64,000 bases of DNA from Tetrahymena thermophila SB210 (lineage: Eukaryota > Ciliophora > Oligohymenophorea > Hymenostomatida > Tetrahymenidae): NCBI RefSeq assembly GCF_000189635.1, contig NW_002475930.1:62001-126000 (forward strand), read 5' to 3'. The notes under the pieces were generated by a model. That model saw only the letters and a list, made by a program, of their open reading frames with translations, was not told the DNA's origin and did no database searches. Shown here piece after piece: positions 38,744 through 51,796 of the stretch. A program made the translations under genes and the position numbers. Each line of letters begins with the position of its first letter. Position 1 is the stretch's first letter.

Positions 38744-41700
38744 CTCAGTTTTTTTATTTAAAAATATTTGTGTACTGAAATAGCTTAATTATATCTTATC
38801 AATAATTACTGAGCTTAATCTTTCATTTTACAAGAAACATTTGTTAGGTAGTTCTATTTATATAAACTTATAAATAGAAAGTAATTAATTCGAATATATG
38901 AATTTTTATATTTATTTATTTATGTTTTTCTTAAAAAGATTTTTCTTATTCAATATTAATTTTGTCAGTCAGTCAGTCTAATAGAAAAAAACATTCAAAC
39001 TACTTCTATCTTCCTTTTTATATTTTCATTTTGAATGTGCATGCATGCTAAAATTTTGCCTTTATATTTTGAAATTTATTTATGGTGATTAAAGTATTTA
39101 CTGAATAAATATTAAAATCTTATGTGGAGTTGGGTTATTTATTTTATGCAATAAAAACCATTCATATTCTTATTATCTTTATACTCATTTTTTCCTTTAA
39201 TTTCAAATGGCAAAATCTAATTTGATGGTTTTGGATTTGCTCTCTTTTGAAGGAAATCCATTTAAATTTGAAACGATATTGTTGAATAAAATATAAAAGA
39301 AAAAAAATTAATTTGCTTTTTGAAATTCAACAATTATCTGATTCATTTTCTTCCTATTAAAGTATTTCATAATACTTTAGTAAAAAATGTAATAGGAACA
39401 AATAAATGCTTTAATTATTTTTAGTTGTATGAATGAATTGAGATAAATAGATTTTTTCAAATTTGCTATTTTGCAAAAATTATACTTGAATCACAAAAAT
39501 ACTTTCAAATATAAAATAAATTTAGTTATCTTTATCAAAAATAAATTGATTAAATCTTAAAATTTGAAATACAGCCATCTTTGAAAAAATGCACAACAAT
39601 AAAAAGCCCTTTGAAAAATATTAGTGGAGTATATGGATTCGAAAGTATTTATTAGTTTTAAATTTGAAAGATAATTCTTGCTTATTTGTTTTCAAGTATC
39701 TTTTTAAATTAATTAATTAATTGTATGCCTTAATTTACACTCAAATATAATCAATTTCAAATATATTTCCAAACTCCTTTAATTACTTCTTTAATCGATA
39801 AGATCTTACTTTTGTAAGTCAATAATGATGAAATTAAGTGTAAGAAAAAAAATCTAAAAACTATTATTTCCAATTAAAATCACGTAAATTATTTAAATTA
39901 ATTATTGAAGCTCTTGAATAATAAAAGTCTATTCAAACTTGTCCAATTTTTAAAATACTCTCTTCCTTCTTTCGGTAAGAGGTAAAAGTTTTAATTCTTA
40001 TATATAAATCACTAGCATATACTCATGTTTAACACAAGCAAATTTGTATTTCAATTATTAACATTATTTATTGGTATTCATTTTTTTTTTACTTTCTATA
40101 AAAAAGCCAATTAGTTCTACTTTTTACAATAGATTTACCACTTAAGCTATAATCAAAAAACCTCAAGGGTAACTTTTTAAAATATTTATTTAAGATTTCT
40201 TTGATCTAAACATTTTAATTAAATATAAATTTATTGCAGGAAATTACTAATGAAATGTTTTTAAACAAATCTTTAAATATTTTGTTTACTTTTCGATGAC
40301 TTTCTTACAATCATTAGAATCAGAATTGATTTGGATTATTTTTGTTAAAATACAACCAAAATAAATAAATTAATAAATAATTATTTCCAATAAATTAAAA
40401 TTACCTAAATCGATTAAATTTGTTTATGGAAAATACTTGTTTTTACAAACATAAGATAATTTGTGAATGAATAAATAAATATTCTTGCATTCTTAAACTT
40501 TGTTTTGTATTGTAAAAAAGAAATGTAAGAAATTAATAAGTAAGTAAGATAGTAAATAAGAATTTTAAATAAAAAAATAAATTAAATTTTGATTATGTTA
40601 AAAATTTATCTCTTCTAAAGAAATAGAATTTCTTTTATAGGTCTATGAATATTTTCCTTAAATATACATACACAATTTGGACGTGGCATTTAATTAATGT
40701 CTATTTTAATATTCTAAAAGGAAGCTTAACTTTCCATTTGCAGAAAGGAAAAATCTATTTATCTTCAGCTTTGAAATGCCATTGAGCATATTATTTCATT
40801 TGTAAGGCTTCACTGATTATCTCTATTTGTAAAGTCCCTGCTGATACTTAGCTAACTATTTGAAAAGTGTAGAAGTTATTGAAATAGGGAAAAATTATTA
40901 AATCTCAAGTTATGATCATAAATATTACTAAGAAAGTTTAATGCAAAATAAATACATAATTTATTTAAAAAATTTTATTAACATAAAAATCCTTTTGAAA
41001 ATGTAAATTTCCTATTTAATGAATATTCAAATAGTAATTAAAAAATCTTTTTAAAATATCTTATAAATAATATAAATATGACATGTTATAAACAGTTTGA
41101 TCTAAAAATATAATATTCCATTATGATATTTTTGATTGAGTATGAGAGCAAGTAAACTTGTATCTCAGTCATTAAATTTAAAATTGACTTAACTAAATTT
41201 TGAAAGATTATATTATTTCAGCTTAAGTTATTCATTGCAGATAATTAAAAATTAGAAAGTTCTATTACTTTTAGCCAAAATTTATATATGCAGCTAAGTA
41301 GTTCTACTAATACTCCAGAAACCTTTTAATCGGTCAAATTACATTAATTTACTTTACTTTTTTTAAATGTTAAAAAAAATCAAATACTTCAAACAAAATA
41401 TTCAAAATTAATTTTGCAACCTAAAATCTAAAAATAGTACATAAAAGATTTATAATTTTAGTTATTGCAAAATTAGCACTTCTTTAATTATTTATCTATA
41501 AAATTTTGGAATAAATTATGAGTAAATAGTGAATAAACAAATAGGTCTTAAAAAATAAAAAAATATTTTTAATTTATATTTTATTTAGCTTTCTCTATTA
41601 AATTAATTGATAATTCTATTATAATTTTTGTGTTATTTTTTTTTAGAATTACGATTCCTTAATAACATTAACTTACTTTTTTTTATTAATTTGCTGTTTA

Positions 41701-42609
41701 TCATTAAAGAATAAACATTTTGATTATTAATTACTATCAAATTATGTATGAGTATTTTATGTTTTTCAATACTTTTATTTAAAAAATTAAAAAACTATTA
41801 ATTAAAACAAATTAAATTTTGTTTTGTTTTGCTCTTTAATATCTTTTCTGCTAATTATAATTGATAAATTAATCCACAATTATTTGTTTTTAAAAATAAT
41901 TTCTCACTAAAATTAACATTCTTTTTTTAAATTATTTTCATCACAAAAGAATAAATAAATTCTATTTTATTTTAAACCATATTGAACTTTTTTTTTTTCG
42001 TGAATTATATTTTCAAAAGTGTGGCTAATTTATTATTTTATAATATAAAAATTTTAACTACATTTTACAACTATAATTAAGCAAAAAAACAAAATTTTTT
42101 TCTTTTTACTTAATAAATTTTAATTTTTAAACTATTTTTCATAAATTAGCAAATAAAAAATTTAAATTTTTTTTTTCTAAATTAAATCATATTGTTTTTA
42201 ATCCGTTAGTTATGTTTATAATGGAATATTCTTATGAGTTGTTATTTAGGTCGATTATCGTTTTTAAAAAAGGTATTTTTTTTGAAATTTAGTTACTTTA
42301 ATAGATGCATTAATGATAATCTACCTTACATCTTTAGTTTTAAATTATAAAATAGATTTAGTTGGATTTTATTAATATTTTAAACACTTTTATTGAAAGT
42401 TTATTGAAAATGAGTAATATTTACAGGTAAACTAAATTGTAAAATAAACCAGTTTTAATGGTTTGATTTAAAGATTACTCAGGTTTCTAATTAACTTTTA
42501 ATATTTATAAAATTTATTATAAAGAATTATTCCTACCAAATTGTTCTACATACAAACATCTTCACATTATAAAGAAATATCAAATTATAAAAAAAAATAA
42601 GTTTTTATT

Positions 42610-44645
42610 ATGAAACATTTCTTTTAAAAGTAAAGTTAATTTTCACTGCACAGTCCCTAATAAAAAAACAACCAACCTATTGAGGCGTATTATAATCTAA
42701 TTCAGGATAAAGGAGAAAATTCTCCAAGTTTCCATTTTGAAAATGCTAAAAATAATTTCAGAAATTCATCTTTAATTGATGAAGAATGTTGCTAAACAGA
42801 CGGTTATTCTACGTTTTATAAAACTGAACAATCTAATCAATTCACTAATACGAATGATGGTTGGTTTAAGAAAATTCCTAAAGCAGAAAATGCTTTGAAG
42901 TTGAAAGGTTTAGATCATAAATCAAATAATTCTACTCCTCATTGTATTCGACCTAAAGCAATTTCTTTAACTTCTTAGACAAGTAGCTTTTTAAATAGGA
43001 TTTAAGATCCTTAAGTTCAAAGAAAACAATCAGTATAAGTATTTACAACACGAAACAGCACATTTGGGCATTCTTAACAATAAAAAATAGAACATCCCCA
43101 GCCCACAGCCTCTGATCAAATATAAAATAAAAAAACTTAAAGGAAGAAGAAGCAAGAAAAGATTTATAAACAAACTGAACGGGTTTTAAAAGAGATCGAA
43201 GTACGTAAGCACACATTTACGACATTTGGGTTCAAGGCTTAAGAGAAATCGGAAGATCCTCTTCTATAGTACACTATCAACAAGATGCTTAACTCTAACA
43301 GGCCCAAAGGTTCTATGTAACGACCATTTATAATTTAAAATTCAACAATCTTTTCACACAAAACTATGTTTTAACTTAATTATTATTATTTCGTATTTAA
43401 TTTATTTAATTAATTAATTAATTAATAAATTAGGTTTGTAACAGATTTATGGCCAGAATCTAATGTAAAATAATTTATTAGTTATTAAAAAATGGGCTAG
43501 GGAAAATATATTATGAGAAAAATTGCTTAATAGGCGTTTAAGTAATCCACAGACAATTATCACTCATAACCAAAGGTAAGTTTTTATTTGCAATTTACAA
43601 TATTTTAATTATTTTCAAGACTTTAACAAGGAAAGATGAAGAGGGCGTTTACTATTTTTTCAAAGATAATGCTCCTAATGATAATCGCTAACAGAAGTAA
43701 ATTCAAACAGTATTTTAATCTAAAGACTCAAAGTACGAAAAGCTAATTAAGAAGTTCGTTCCTTAAGAGTAGGGAGAATACTAATTGAATAGTAATGTTT
43801 ATAAGTATGATCCAAATGCTTGCTCTGAAATAGTTGAGCAAATCTACTAATAAAATTATCAAGATAAAAAGTTAGAGTAAATTATTTGATTTAAAAGATC
43901 GAACATTTAAAAAAACTATAAAAAATAGAAATTAATATAGTCTAAGCCTAAAAAATTAATAGTCTCTTGGTGGAGATGAAAAAATCTTAGATTAAAATGA
44001 CACCAAAAGAAAATTATCATAAAAGGGATAATTGTCTCCCTAAATCAAAAGATAATCTATGATAAACTATGCAAATAAGTTTAAATTTTAAAAAATAAAC
44101 AAAAAATATCTTTTCTTCTCTAAAGAAGAATACGATGAAAAGCTTGCACTCAAAAATATGATTATAGACAAAATAGTAAGCTAGCTTTATTTATTTCAAT
44201 TTATTTTTATGTTTTGTTAAAAAGAAAAATTAGATTGATACGGAGTCAAACAGGATAGATGATCTAAGTCAAATTAATAAAAAAAAGTAAGACCTAGACA
44301 GCAACAACAACAACAACTATTTGGGCATAAAAACGAACAAAAATAAAATTTAATTCTCAAATAAATTAAACAATATATTTGAATCTATCCATGAGTTTTA
44401 GGTCAATAAAAAAAATTTAAGTGAAAAAAAGTAATACCAATCATTTACTATATTCTATTAAATTGCTTATATATTTATTTTTATTAATTTTGTTTGTTTA
44501 CTTTCTATTTTTTATTAATTTAAGGGAAATTGAAAATCTATCAAGATAACTAAATTATGCAGTGTTTAAATCAGTGGAGCAGAATTTATTGCACAAAGAT
44601 GATAACGAAACTTGGGGTGATAAACAATATTCTGAATCTTCTTGA
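42610..44645 (+). CDS. Uncharacterised six-exon protein
   Basis: Predicted 576 aa. Exons: 42610-43367, 43434-43575, 43620-43876, 43929-44175, 44225-44430 and 44525-44645. Introns are 66, 44, 52, 49 and 94 nt, and all phases close. The first intron starts GTTTTA, a weaker donor than the others. The N-terminal half is hydrophilic and low in complexity (Gln, Asn, Ser, Lys) with a basic run near residue 190 (KKTQRKKKQEK). The middle part, VTDLWPESNVKQFISYQKMG then KDEEGVYYFFKDNAPNDN, looks folded. The C-terminus is helical with an Asn run and ends WGDKQYSESS. No known domain is recognised. The spliced frame is well supported; the function is not. Confidence 0.78.
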
Positions 44646-45588
44646 TTTGGTACAAATATGAATTCAAATTGATATTTAAAATTAATTAATGATTTTCATT
44701 CTTTTAAATGAGAAAGATTTCACACAGATATTAATAAGGGATTTATTAAAATGTAAAATTAATTAATGCAAGATAAATGAGCTGAATTATTAAAGCCAAA
44801 TGAAAAGCTCAATTAATTAATATTTTAAAGCAGATGAACTAAATAAATTTTGAGTGTTTAATCTTTCAATTAATTAACTAATAATATTTATTAAAAATTT
44901 GATATTTTAAATTTATAATATAAATTTATCAACATTTATTTGTTGGATTGATATAAAATTAATTTAAAATTATATAAATTTGTTATAATAAGTTAAAATT
45001 TAGATCATTAAAAGATAAAAATTAAAAAAGTTTAAATTTAGAATTATAAATAAATTCTTTTGATTTTTTAATAATTTTACTCTAAAAGATTTTATTTTTA
45101 ATTAAAAATGTTTAAAAGTGAATGAAATAATTTAAATAAATTAAAATATTTATCTACATAATTGATTTAAAAAACATGTATTAAGTAAGCTAGATTGTTT
45201 AAAAAGGAACAATAATATTTTTTTAAAAAATAAAATGAGAAGAAAAAAATTTATGTAAATATTAATTTTTACAACTAAAAGCTTTTAATAAATTAACAAA
45301 CTAGTTTACAGATAAATAATTTATTAATTTTTAATCTTTTTATAAAATGAACTATAATTTTCTTTACTGTATTTTAAGTTTAATATAAATAAGTTTTAAT
45401 AATCAGGCTAAATATCTGAATCATATTTTTTATTCATTACTTTATGGATAAGAGCAATTGTTCATTTTAATAAATAAATTTTTTTGATTTGGGAGAAAAA
45501 ATTAATTTTTATTTAGTGAAATAAAGTTAATTATATTCAATCTAGTACATAAAAATCAATTTTATACTTTTTAAGAAAGTTATAATTG
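44646..45588. other. Intergenic spacer between convergent genes
   Basis: About 0.9 kb of A/T-rich 3' flank shared by convergent genes. No feature is seen. Confidence 0.65.
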
Positions 45589-48500
45589 TCAAAGCTCTCT
45601 GTTTTGCTCGATTGTGTTAGCTTTCCCAAATATAGAAGATTGAATACCACTCATAGCATGAGCTAGTATAAAATTTCTACTTGCCTTTTAAAGTTTGTGT
45701 GCTAAGTTTGTGCTAGGAGAATCACTTCCTGCTTCAGATGTACCATTAGATATAACAGTTCCATGCTTTTCTTGGACCTTTTATCTCCATTTATTCTAAA
45801 TTCTCATAAAATCTATAAGATCAAGTTTACCACCAGCTTTTTTAATTTTTTCTTTCTAATTATATTTGCCTGTAGAAAAAGCTAACTTGTTAGTGAAATT
45901 AGCAAATTATAAGCTTTTATTTCTGTGAGAGTTGATTTTATTTCTTTTGGGATTTAGTATCTCCTTTTACATTTATTCGTAATCCTATTCGCTTTTTAAA
46001 ACCATCTATCTGAGAGCTTCTTGAGACTTTTAAAAATAATTGACTTTTTGTTATTTATTTTGTCCAAACTGCATCATTTTTTCAACACTAGAATCACTAG
46101 CTATTTTGAATAATTTTAAAAATAAATATTATGATTAATTAATTATATTAACAATAAAAAATTATTTAGTTTTACAGCCGAATAATGGTATATCTGATAG
46201 AGTCGAAGTTTTTGTTGGCTACATTTTCTTCTTTTTTTATTTGTAGATTGGTTTGCTAGGAGATTCATTTTTCTGCTCATCATTTGGCTCAAAAACTTTG
46301 CTCGAAGTTTTTTGATTACCTAGTATTGAAACTGCTGTATTGTAAGTCACATGTCTATTTGTGCCAATTTGCTCTTTATTATTTAAGCTATTTTCATGTT
46401 TATCTTCTTTCGTAGTTGGCTTTTAGTTTGCATTAGCTCCCTCGTTGGTATTTCCTTCATCCAAAAATAAATTTTTAATAATTTTATGATCAGACATAAT
46501 TTCTACCATTCTTTCACCTCCACTCTTATTTATATAAGATAAAATTAAAATTTAATTCTTCAAACTTATAAGAAAAATGCTTACTTAAACCACTACATAT
46601 TCATCATCTATTTTTCTTCTTTCTTGAATACGAGCAAGAGGCTGCTCTCTCTCGTTAAAAAACTGAGGAATAATACCATTACCCATCCTTTATCTAAACT
46701 GTAATTTTTTGAGACAAGTGTAGAATTCACTCTTATCAAAATCTTCATCCTTAATAGTCAACAAGAACTGAGAAAATCTTTAATTGTAAGTGTTTACATT
46801 TTCACCCACTATATTAAAAAAAAGATTGTTAAGTTTTAACTAAATTTAAATTTTCATAAGCAATTAAAAAACTTTAAATTTATTCAATTAGCTCATTTAA
46901 AACATTTAAAATCATCTCAAAAAATAAAAAAAACATTTTTAAATTCTAGTTTTGTTGTTTGTTTATTTAACTCATTCATTAAATTTGGATTTTTGAAATT
47001 TTATTTTTTTAAATTCAACAAAATTTATTTTAAATTAAAATAAAGCGTTTGTTAAAAATTAGTCAGCAGAAGTTTAACTTGTTAAACTAAAATTTCAAAA
47101 AAAGAAGTGATTTGTGTCATTTAAAAATAATTAAATTACAAATGTTGATGCTTTTAAGGAGTTCATCTAAAATTTTATCTGTAGTCCAACCTTGCTAGCT
47201 TACTTTAGATTAATTATTTTTGGAAGATGAAAAAAGAGAACGCTTTTCAGCCTCAAATTTAGATTCTAAATCATTTATAATCAAAACTTGATCTTCGCTG
47301 CTTATATTTAAACTATTCATAAGATTTCTTATTTACTTAGCTAAAGCACGGTCACAAAATATATCTTTTTTACTGGAATCTTTGTTTAAAAATTAATTAT
47401 TAACTTCAGTTACTAATTAATTTGATTGAGGTGAAAGAGTATTTATTTAAATTTCAGAATAAATCGGACTTTTTGGTTGTTATGTTTCATGATGTGAGTA
47501 CCTATGCTGAAGGTTATTAATTTGATTTTATAATGAATTAGACATATTAGAAGAAAAAGCAGTACTAGTTGCTGTTTGATGTTTTAGAGATTGCTATAAA
47601 TTTTTAATTTCATATTAGATAATTTTTTCTTTGATGAGGTTTTCCATAGCATAATCAAGGCTTAAGACTCCTTAGTTTTTCTCTAATTTTGATTTAATTG
47701 GGAGCAAGTTTAGATAATGGAATTTTTGTTCTTATTCAATACAATTTTGAGTAACTTCTTTGAAATCAGATAGTGTTTTTGAAGACTTTGAGATGTAGGT
47801 TTCTTTTTAGAAATATTTATTTGTTGTAAGCATTTTAGGTTTAAATTATTCACTATGCTCTCTCGTATAGAGTGGAGCAGGTTATTCATGAGTAGGTCTG
47901 TTGCTCCTGATCACCAAATTACCTGTGCTATACCTTTTTTGTAGACTCATTCCTGAAGATTGAGAGGATTAGAAAAATCCCTTTTCTTTATCGTTCACAT
48001 TTTTAGTAGATTAAGAGTGAGAAATTTTAAAACTATTTCGATTATTATAATTGCTAAGAGGAGTCTCTTTATTGCTGACTTGTAGAGCTGAAGGTCTCTT
48101 GCTACTGATACCATAGTCATTTAAAGGTTCAATTTCGTTGATTTGATGTAAAGAAACCCCAACTTTAGGGTTTTAACTTAAATACCCACCGGCTGTGATA
48201 TTCTAATTTAGTGATTAAGAAGATAGTTGCTTGGGAGAATTGTAATTTTGAATATAACCACTTTATAGATGTGCAGATGGAGTTCTTCTAAAGTTTCCAG
48301 TCTGATTAGAGAATTATGATGGATGATTATTCAAACTGGAATTATTTGTAGTAGAATTTCCCATTCCGATCGTAGTAGAATTATTATGATTTGATAATAA
48401 ATTTAAGCTATTCATATTATACACATCACTGAAGCTTTAAGAACCAATATCTTTCACTCTTTCAGGACTATGAATTCCTAGTTGACTGAGATTTTTATTT

Positions 48501-50887
48501 GAAACATTATTATAACTAAGGGTTTAGTCTTTTGAAATCATATAAGAGTTTATTTAATCAAAGTTTTCTTAACTGTTCAATTATTGTCCTTCTTACTACT
48601 AAACAATTATCATAGGATTCTGCACTTGTTTCTGATTATTTAAAATTTACAATAAGAAAAAAAAAAATTTAACTGAATGAATGAAATATTAATTAAATAA
48701 AAAATTTACTTTGTGAATGATAAAAATGTTTTAGTTTAAATTTTTTATATTTCCTTTTTCATACAAGTAGTTATTTATTTTATTAATTAAATTTTATTCG
48801 TTATCTTAAACAGATTGTTTTTCAAGTTGCTGTAAATCTGGAAAAGCCTACAAGAGTACTCTCCTTATTTCACCTATTTTTTGTTAATATTTAGTGTGAA
48901 GATATTTGTTATTGGTTTATATACTTATTATCTTTACCTTTTTCTTCTAAAAACGTACTATATTTTTATTTAGCATCTGATAACAACTCTGAAACATGAC
49001 TCCTAAGCTTATCAGAAAACTCGTAAACTAAAAATCTTTTTATGAAATTAATTTTTATTTAATAAATAATAAATTCTGATTATGTAAAAAATAATTAATG
49101 CTTAACTATTATTTATATAAGTAGGATTAATATAATAAAGAAAAAAATAAATCATATCTTGTAATTTAAAAAAAGTAATAATAAAATTTATTTAATAATT
49201 TTTTTTACTTCATATTAATCCAATCGGAAATTTAGAGTGCTTCTATCATTTTCTCAAATTTGAATAAATGTTCATAGCATAAAGCTTACATCATTGTGTT
49301 AATAGAAAGACTGCTAAATAAAAACTCACATTTTAGTTCAAGGATAGAGTCAACTTCCTCAAGAGGTTTTGAATGAAACTTTTTTAGGAGTATTTAACCT
49401 GAGAATCTGTAATAGTTGAATACTTTATCGTATAACTTTAAAGCTTCAGGAATATTTTGAGATTCAAAGTAAGTATTAGCTCTTACTTATAAAATATCAC
49501 CACTTAATCTATAAATTTCCATACTGATAAAATCTCCAAATAAGCAATCAACAAAACTCATAACAAATTAATATCCTTTTTCTATAAATTTAAGAGCCAT
49601 TTACATGTCACCTTCTTGTTTATAATGCCTTTATTAAAAGTATTTTTAACATAAGTTAGTTAGTTACTTTAATTTAATAAGATAAAATATCAATTAAAAA
49701 TGTAAATGTTAATAATTTTTTTAAAATTCTAATTAAAATTTAAGAATTAAATTTAACATTTCTTAATTCATGTTCATTTAATTAATTAGAATTTTTTAAT
49801 TATAATTTATCTTGTAAGTTAAAAAATTAATTTTTTGCTCAATTTATTAAAACTTCTTATTTCAATCAATCAAATTTATAAATTGATTCAAGCATAGTTT
49901 GCATTCTATTCTAATTTATAGCTAACTAATCAAACGAACAAGCATACCAATTAATCAATAAATGAAACCAACTATTTGTTTTTATTCATTTTAAAATTAC
50001 CTGTAGAGAAGGAGAATTGTTTTTAGGAAATACAATAAATAGTTTTCTTTAAAAGCTTCTATTTTATAGACATCAAAATGCTTTTTTTGAACCTTTTCTG
50101 TTTGTTTAGTGTCAATAGCTTCTTCTCCTACTGCTTGTTCTTGCTTGCTTTAAAGGCTTTGATTATATTAACTTTAATAAGCTCCTTATTTAGAGTCTTA
50201 TATTATCATTTCGCTGATTGGTTCAACATTAGCACTGGGATTGTTTAAATAAACTGTGCTTCTAAAATTACTGTCAAGTTTTTAATACTTTCTATCATTT
50301 TATTAGGAGAAAGATTCATAGTTGTAAACTAAATCTATGATAAGATTTTCATAAATCTATAAATTCTCTAACTATATTTCAATGATTGTATTTAATTTAT
50401 CTAAACGAGTAAGAGTTGGCTTTTTTTTATGACTATGAGGAATTTAGCTTGGCCCTATTGAGAAGGGATCTTTTTCTTATTATTCCTGATTTTCTTATAT
50501 TTCTTTAGCTTTCTTTTTAATCAGTTTAAGCATCAATTTATAGCAAGTATGCATGTAATGATGCATTATAATTGGCTTATACTCTATATCAATGCCTTCC
50601 TTGTAAACTTATTTCTTTAGTAAGTTAAAAGCCTTACTATGCTGTCCTTGATTGATAAATTTTTTGCTGACTACTAAAAAATATTCAGGCTAGTTGGCTG
50701 TTAATTACTACAATCCTAGCCTGAAAAGCTTTCCTGCCTTTTTATGTCCCATCAAATTTTTCCATAATTTTTTCATTTTAACTTAAGTGCTATTTGATGC
50801 ATTATTAGATCCTAAATTATCAGAATGAGAAGGTGTTTGATGCTGATTAGATCCAGCATTAAGACCTAAAAAATTGGGCGAATTCAT
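45589..50887 (-). CDS. Large helical-repeat (TPR-like) protein
   Basis: Predicted 1381 aa in eight exons: 50887-50001, 49628-49209, 49035-48938, 48873-48710, 48631-47140, 46808-46585, 46524-46176 and 46100-45589. Introns are 372, 173, 64, 78, 331, 60 and 75 nt, and phases agree throughout. The N-terminal ~500 residues are amphipathic helices that look like TPR-type repeats, for example ALKFIEKGYQFVMSF and ALKLYDKVFNYYRFSG. The middle, encoded by one 1.5-kb exon, is Asn/Ser/Gln-rich and probably disordered. Around residues 950-1110 a folded helical part follows (KILDELLKSINILGENV; RFSQFLLTIKDEDFDKSEF), whose DxDxxxxE-like segment recalls an EF-hand loop only weakly. A Lys-rich tail with a QNKWRQKVQEK helix closes it. 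Likely a scaffold; no orthologue is recognised. Confidence 0.85.
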
Positions 50888-51796
50888 TTTTATATTCTCA
50901 GAATTATTTATTGAGGATAGAACTAGTATACTAAGAATAAATAAAAACTTAAAAAACACACTATTATTCTTATTCTAGCAAATAAGGTAATTTATGATTA
51001 TTAGTTTTTTAAATTATATAAAGTTTTAGTTTCCTATGCTAATTATAATACTTTTGATAATATCCTTTCAATTTTGATTGATTAATTTATTGATTAATTG
51101 TTTATATAATAAATAAATTAAATCACCTCAAGAATCTTTTAACATATAGCCAAAGTTAAATTAATAATTTAATAATGTTAAATTTTCTTACAAAATTAGA
51201 AATTTTTTATATAAGTTATGTTACCTTTCTTTAAAAATTCATATCGATGTCATTCTAAAACAATTGAGGTCAATTGACAAAAAATATTTTTCGCTAAAAA
51301 TTGGTGATATAAGGTCTTTATTAATGAAAATTATTGTATATGTATTGAATATTTTAAAATGTTGATAAATATATAATAATCTTTTAATCACAATTTAGAC
51401 AAATGAAACATAACATAATCAACTAATTTTTTAAAATTAACATAAAATTCATGCATATTAAAATTATCTAATGCAGTCTATTCTCAAATATAAACGACAG
51501 ATATATTTTCTCTGCACCAAAATCAGTTAAGAATTAAGAATTATTGATATGTTTTCTCAATTTTCTTGCTACTCTGACTTTTTAATCCATGAGGTTTATG
51601 AACAATAGCAACAATTTATTAATTATCAAAATTAAAATATAATTTTTTGTTTTCTACATAAAATCATACTCAAAGCAAGCTTTAAAAATAATTTATTTAA
51701 TTTTAAACTTTTTTTTTTGTTTAAATTCATTAAATTTTAAAAGAATAAGTTTATAATTAATAGAAAAATGTTTATTTTATAAAATTTTATTTTCTT
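50888..51796. other. Intergenic spacer
   Basis: Promoter side of the 1381-aa gene and 3' flank of the phosphatase gene, both on the minus strand. A/T-rich, no other feature. Confidence 0.65.

Larger units (their letters stand above)
36902..42609. other. Long intergenic spacer between divergent genes
   Basis: About 5.7 kb, containing the promoters of the small minus-strand gene and the 576-aa gene. Mostly A/T-rich with a CTAA repeat near 38078-38104. Slightly more complex patches lie near 37.4-37.6 kb and 40.6-40.9 kb, and one short island at 38537-38743 is listed separately. Confidence 0.6.

Noticed and set aside
40150-40800. Long minus-strand open stretch in the spacer
   Set aside because: It drifts through A/T runs typical of spacer DNA and shows no domain or splice structure.
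42655-42680. Resemblance to the Tetrahymena chromosome breakage sequence (AACCAACCT core)
   Set aside because: Only part of the 15-mer matches, and it lies in the coding exon of the 576-aa gene.
43877-43897. A 21-nt intron in the 576-aa gene
   Set aside because: Removing it does not restore the downstream frame; a 52-nt intron with the same donor does.
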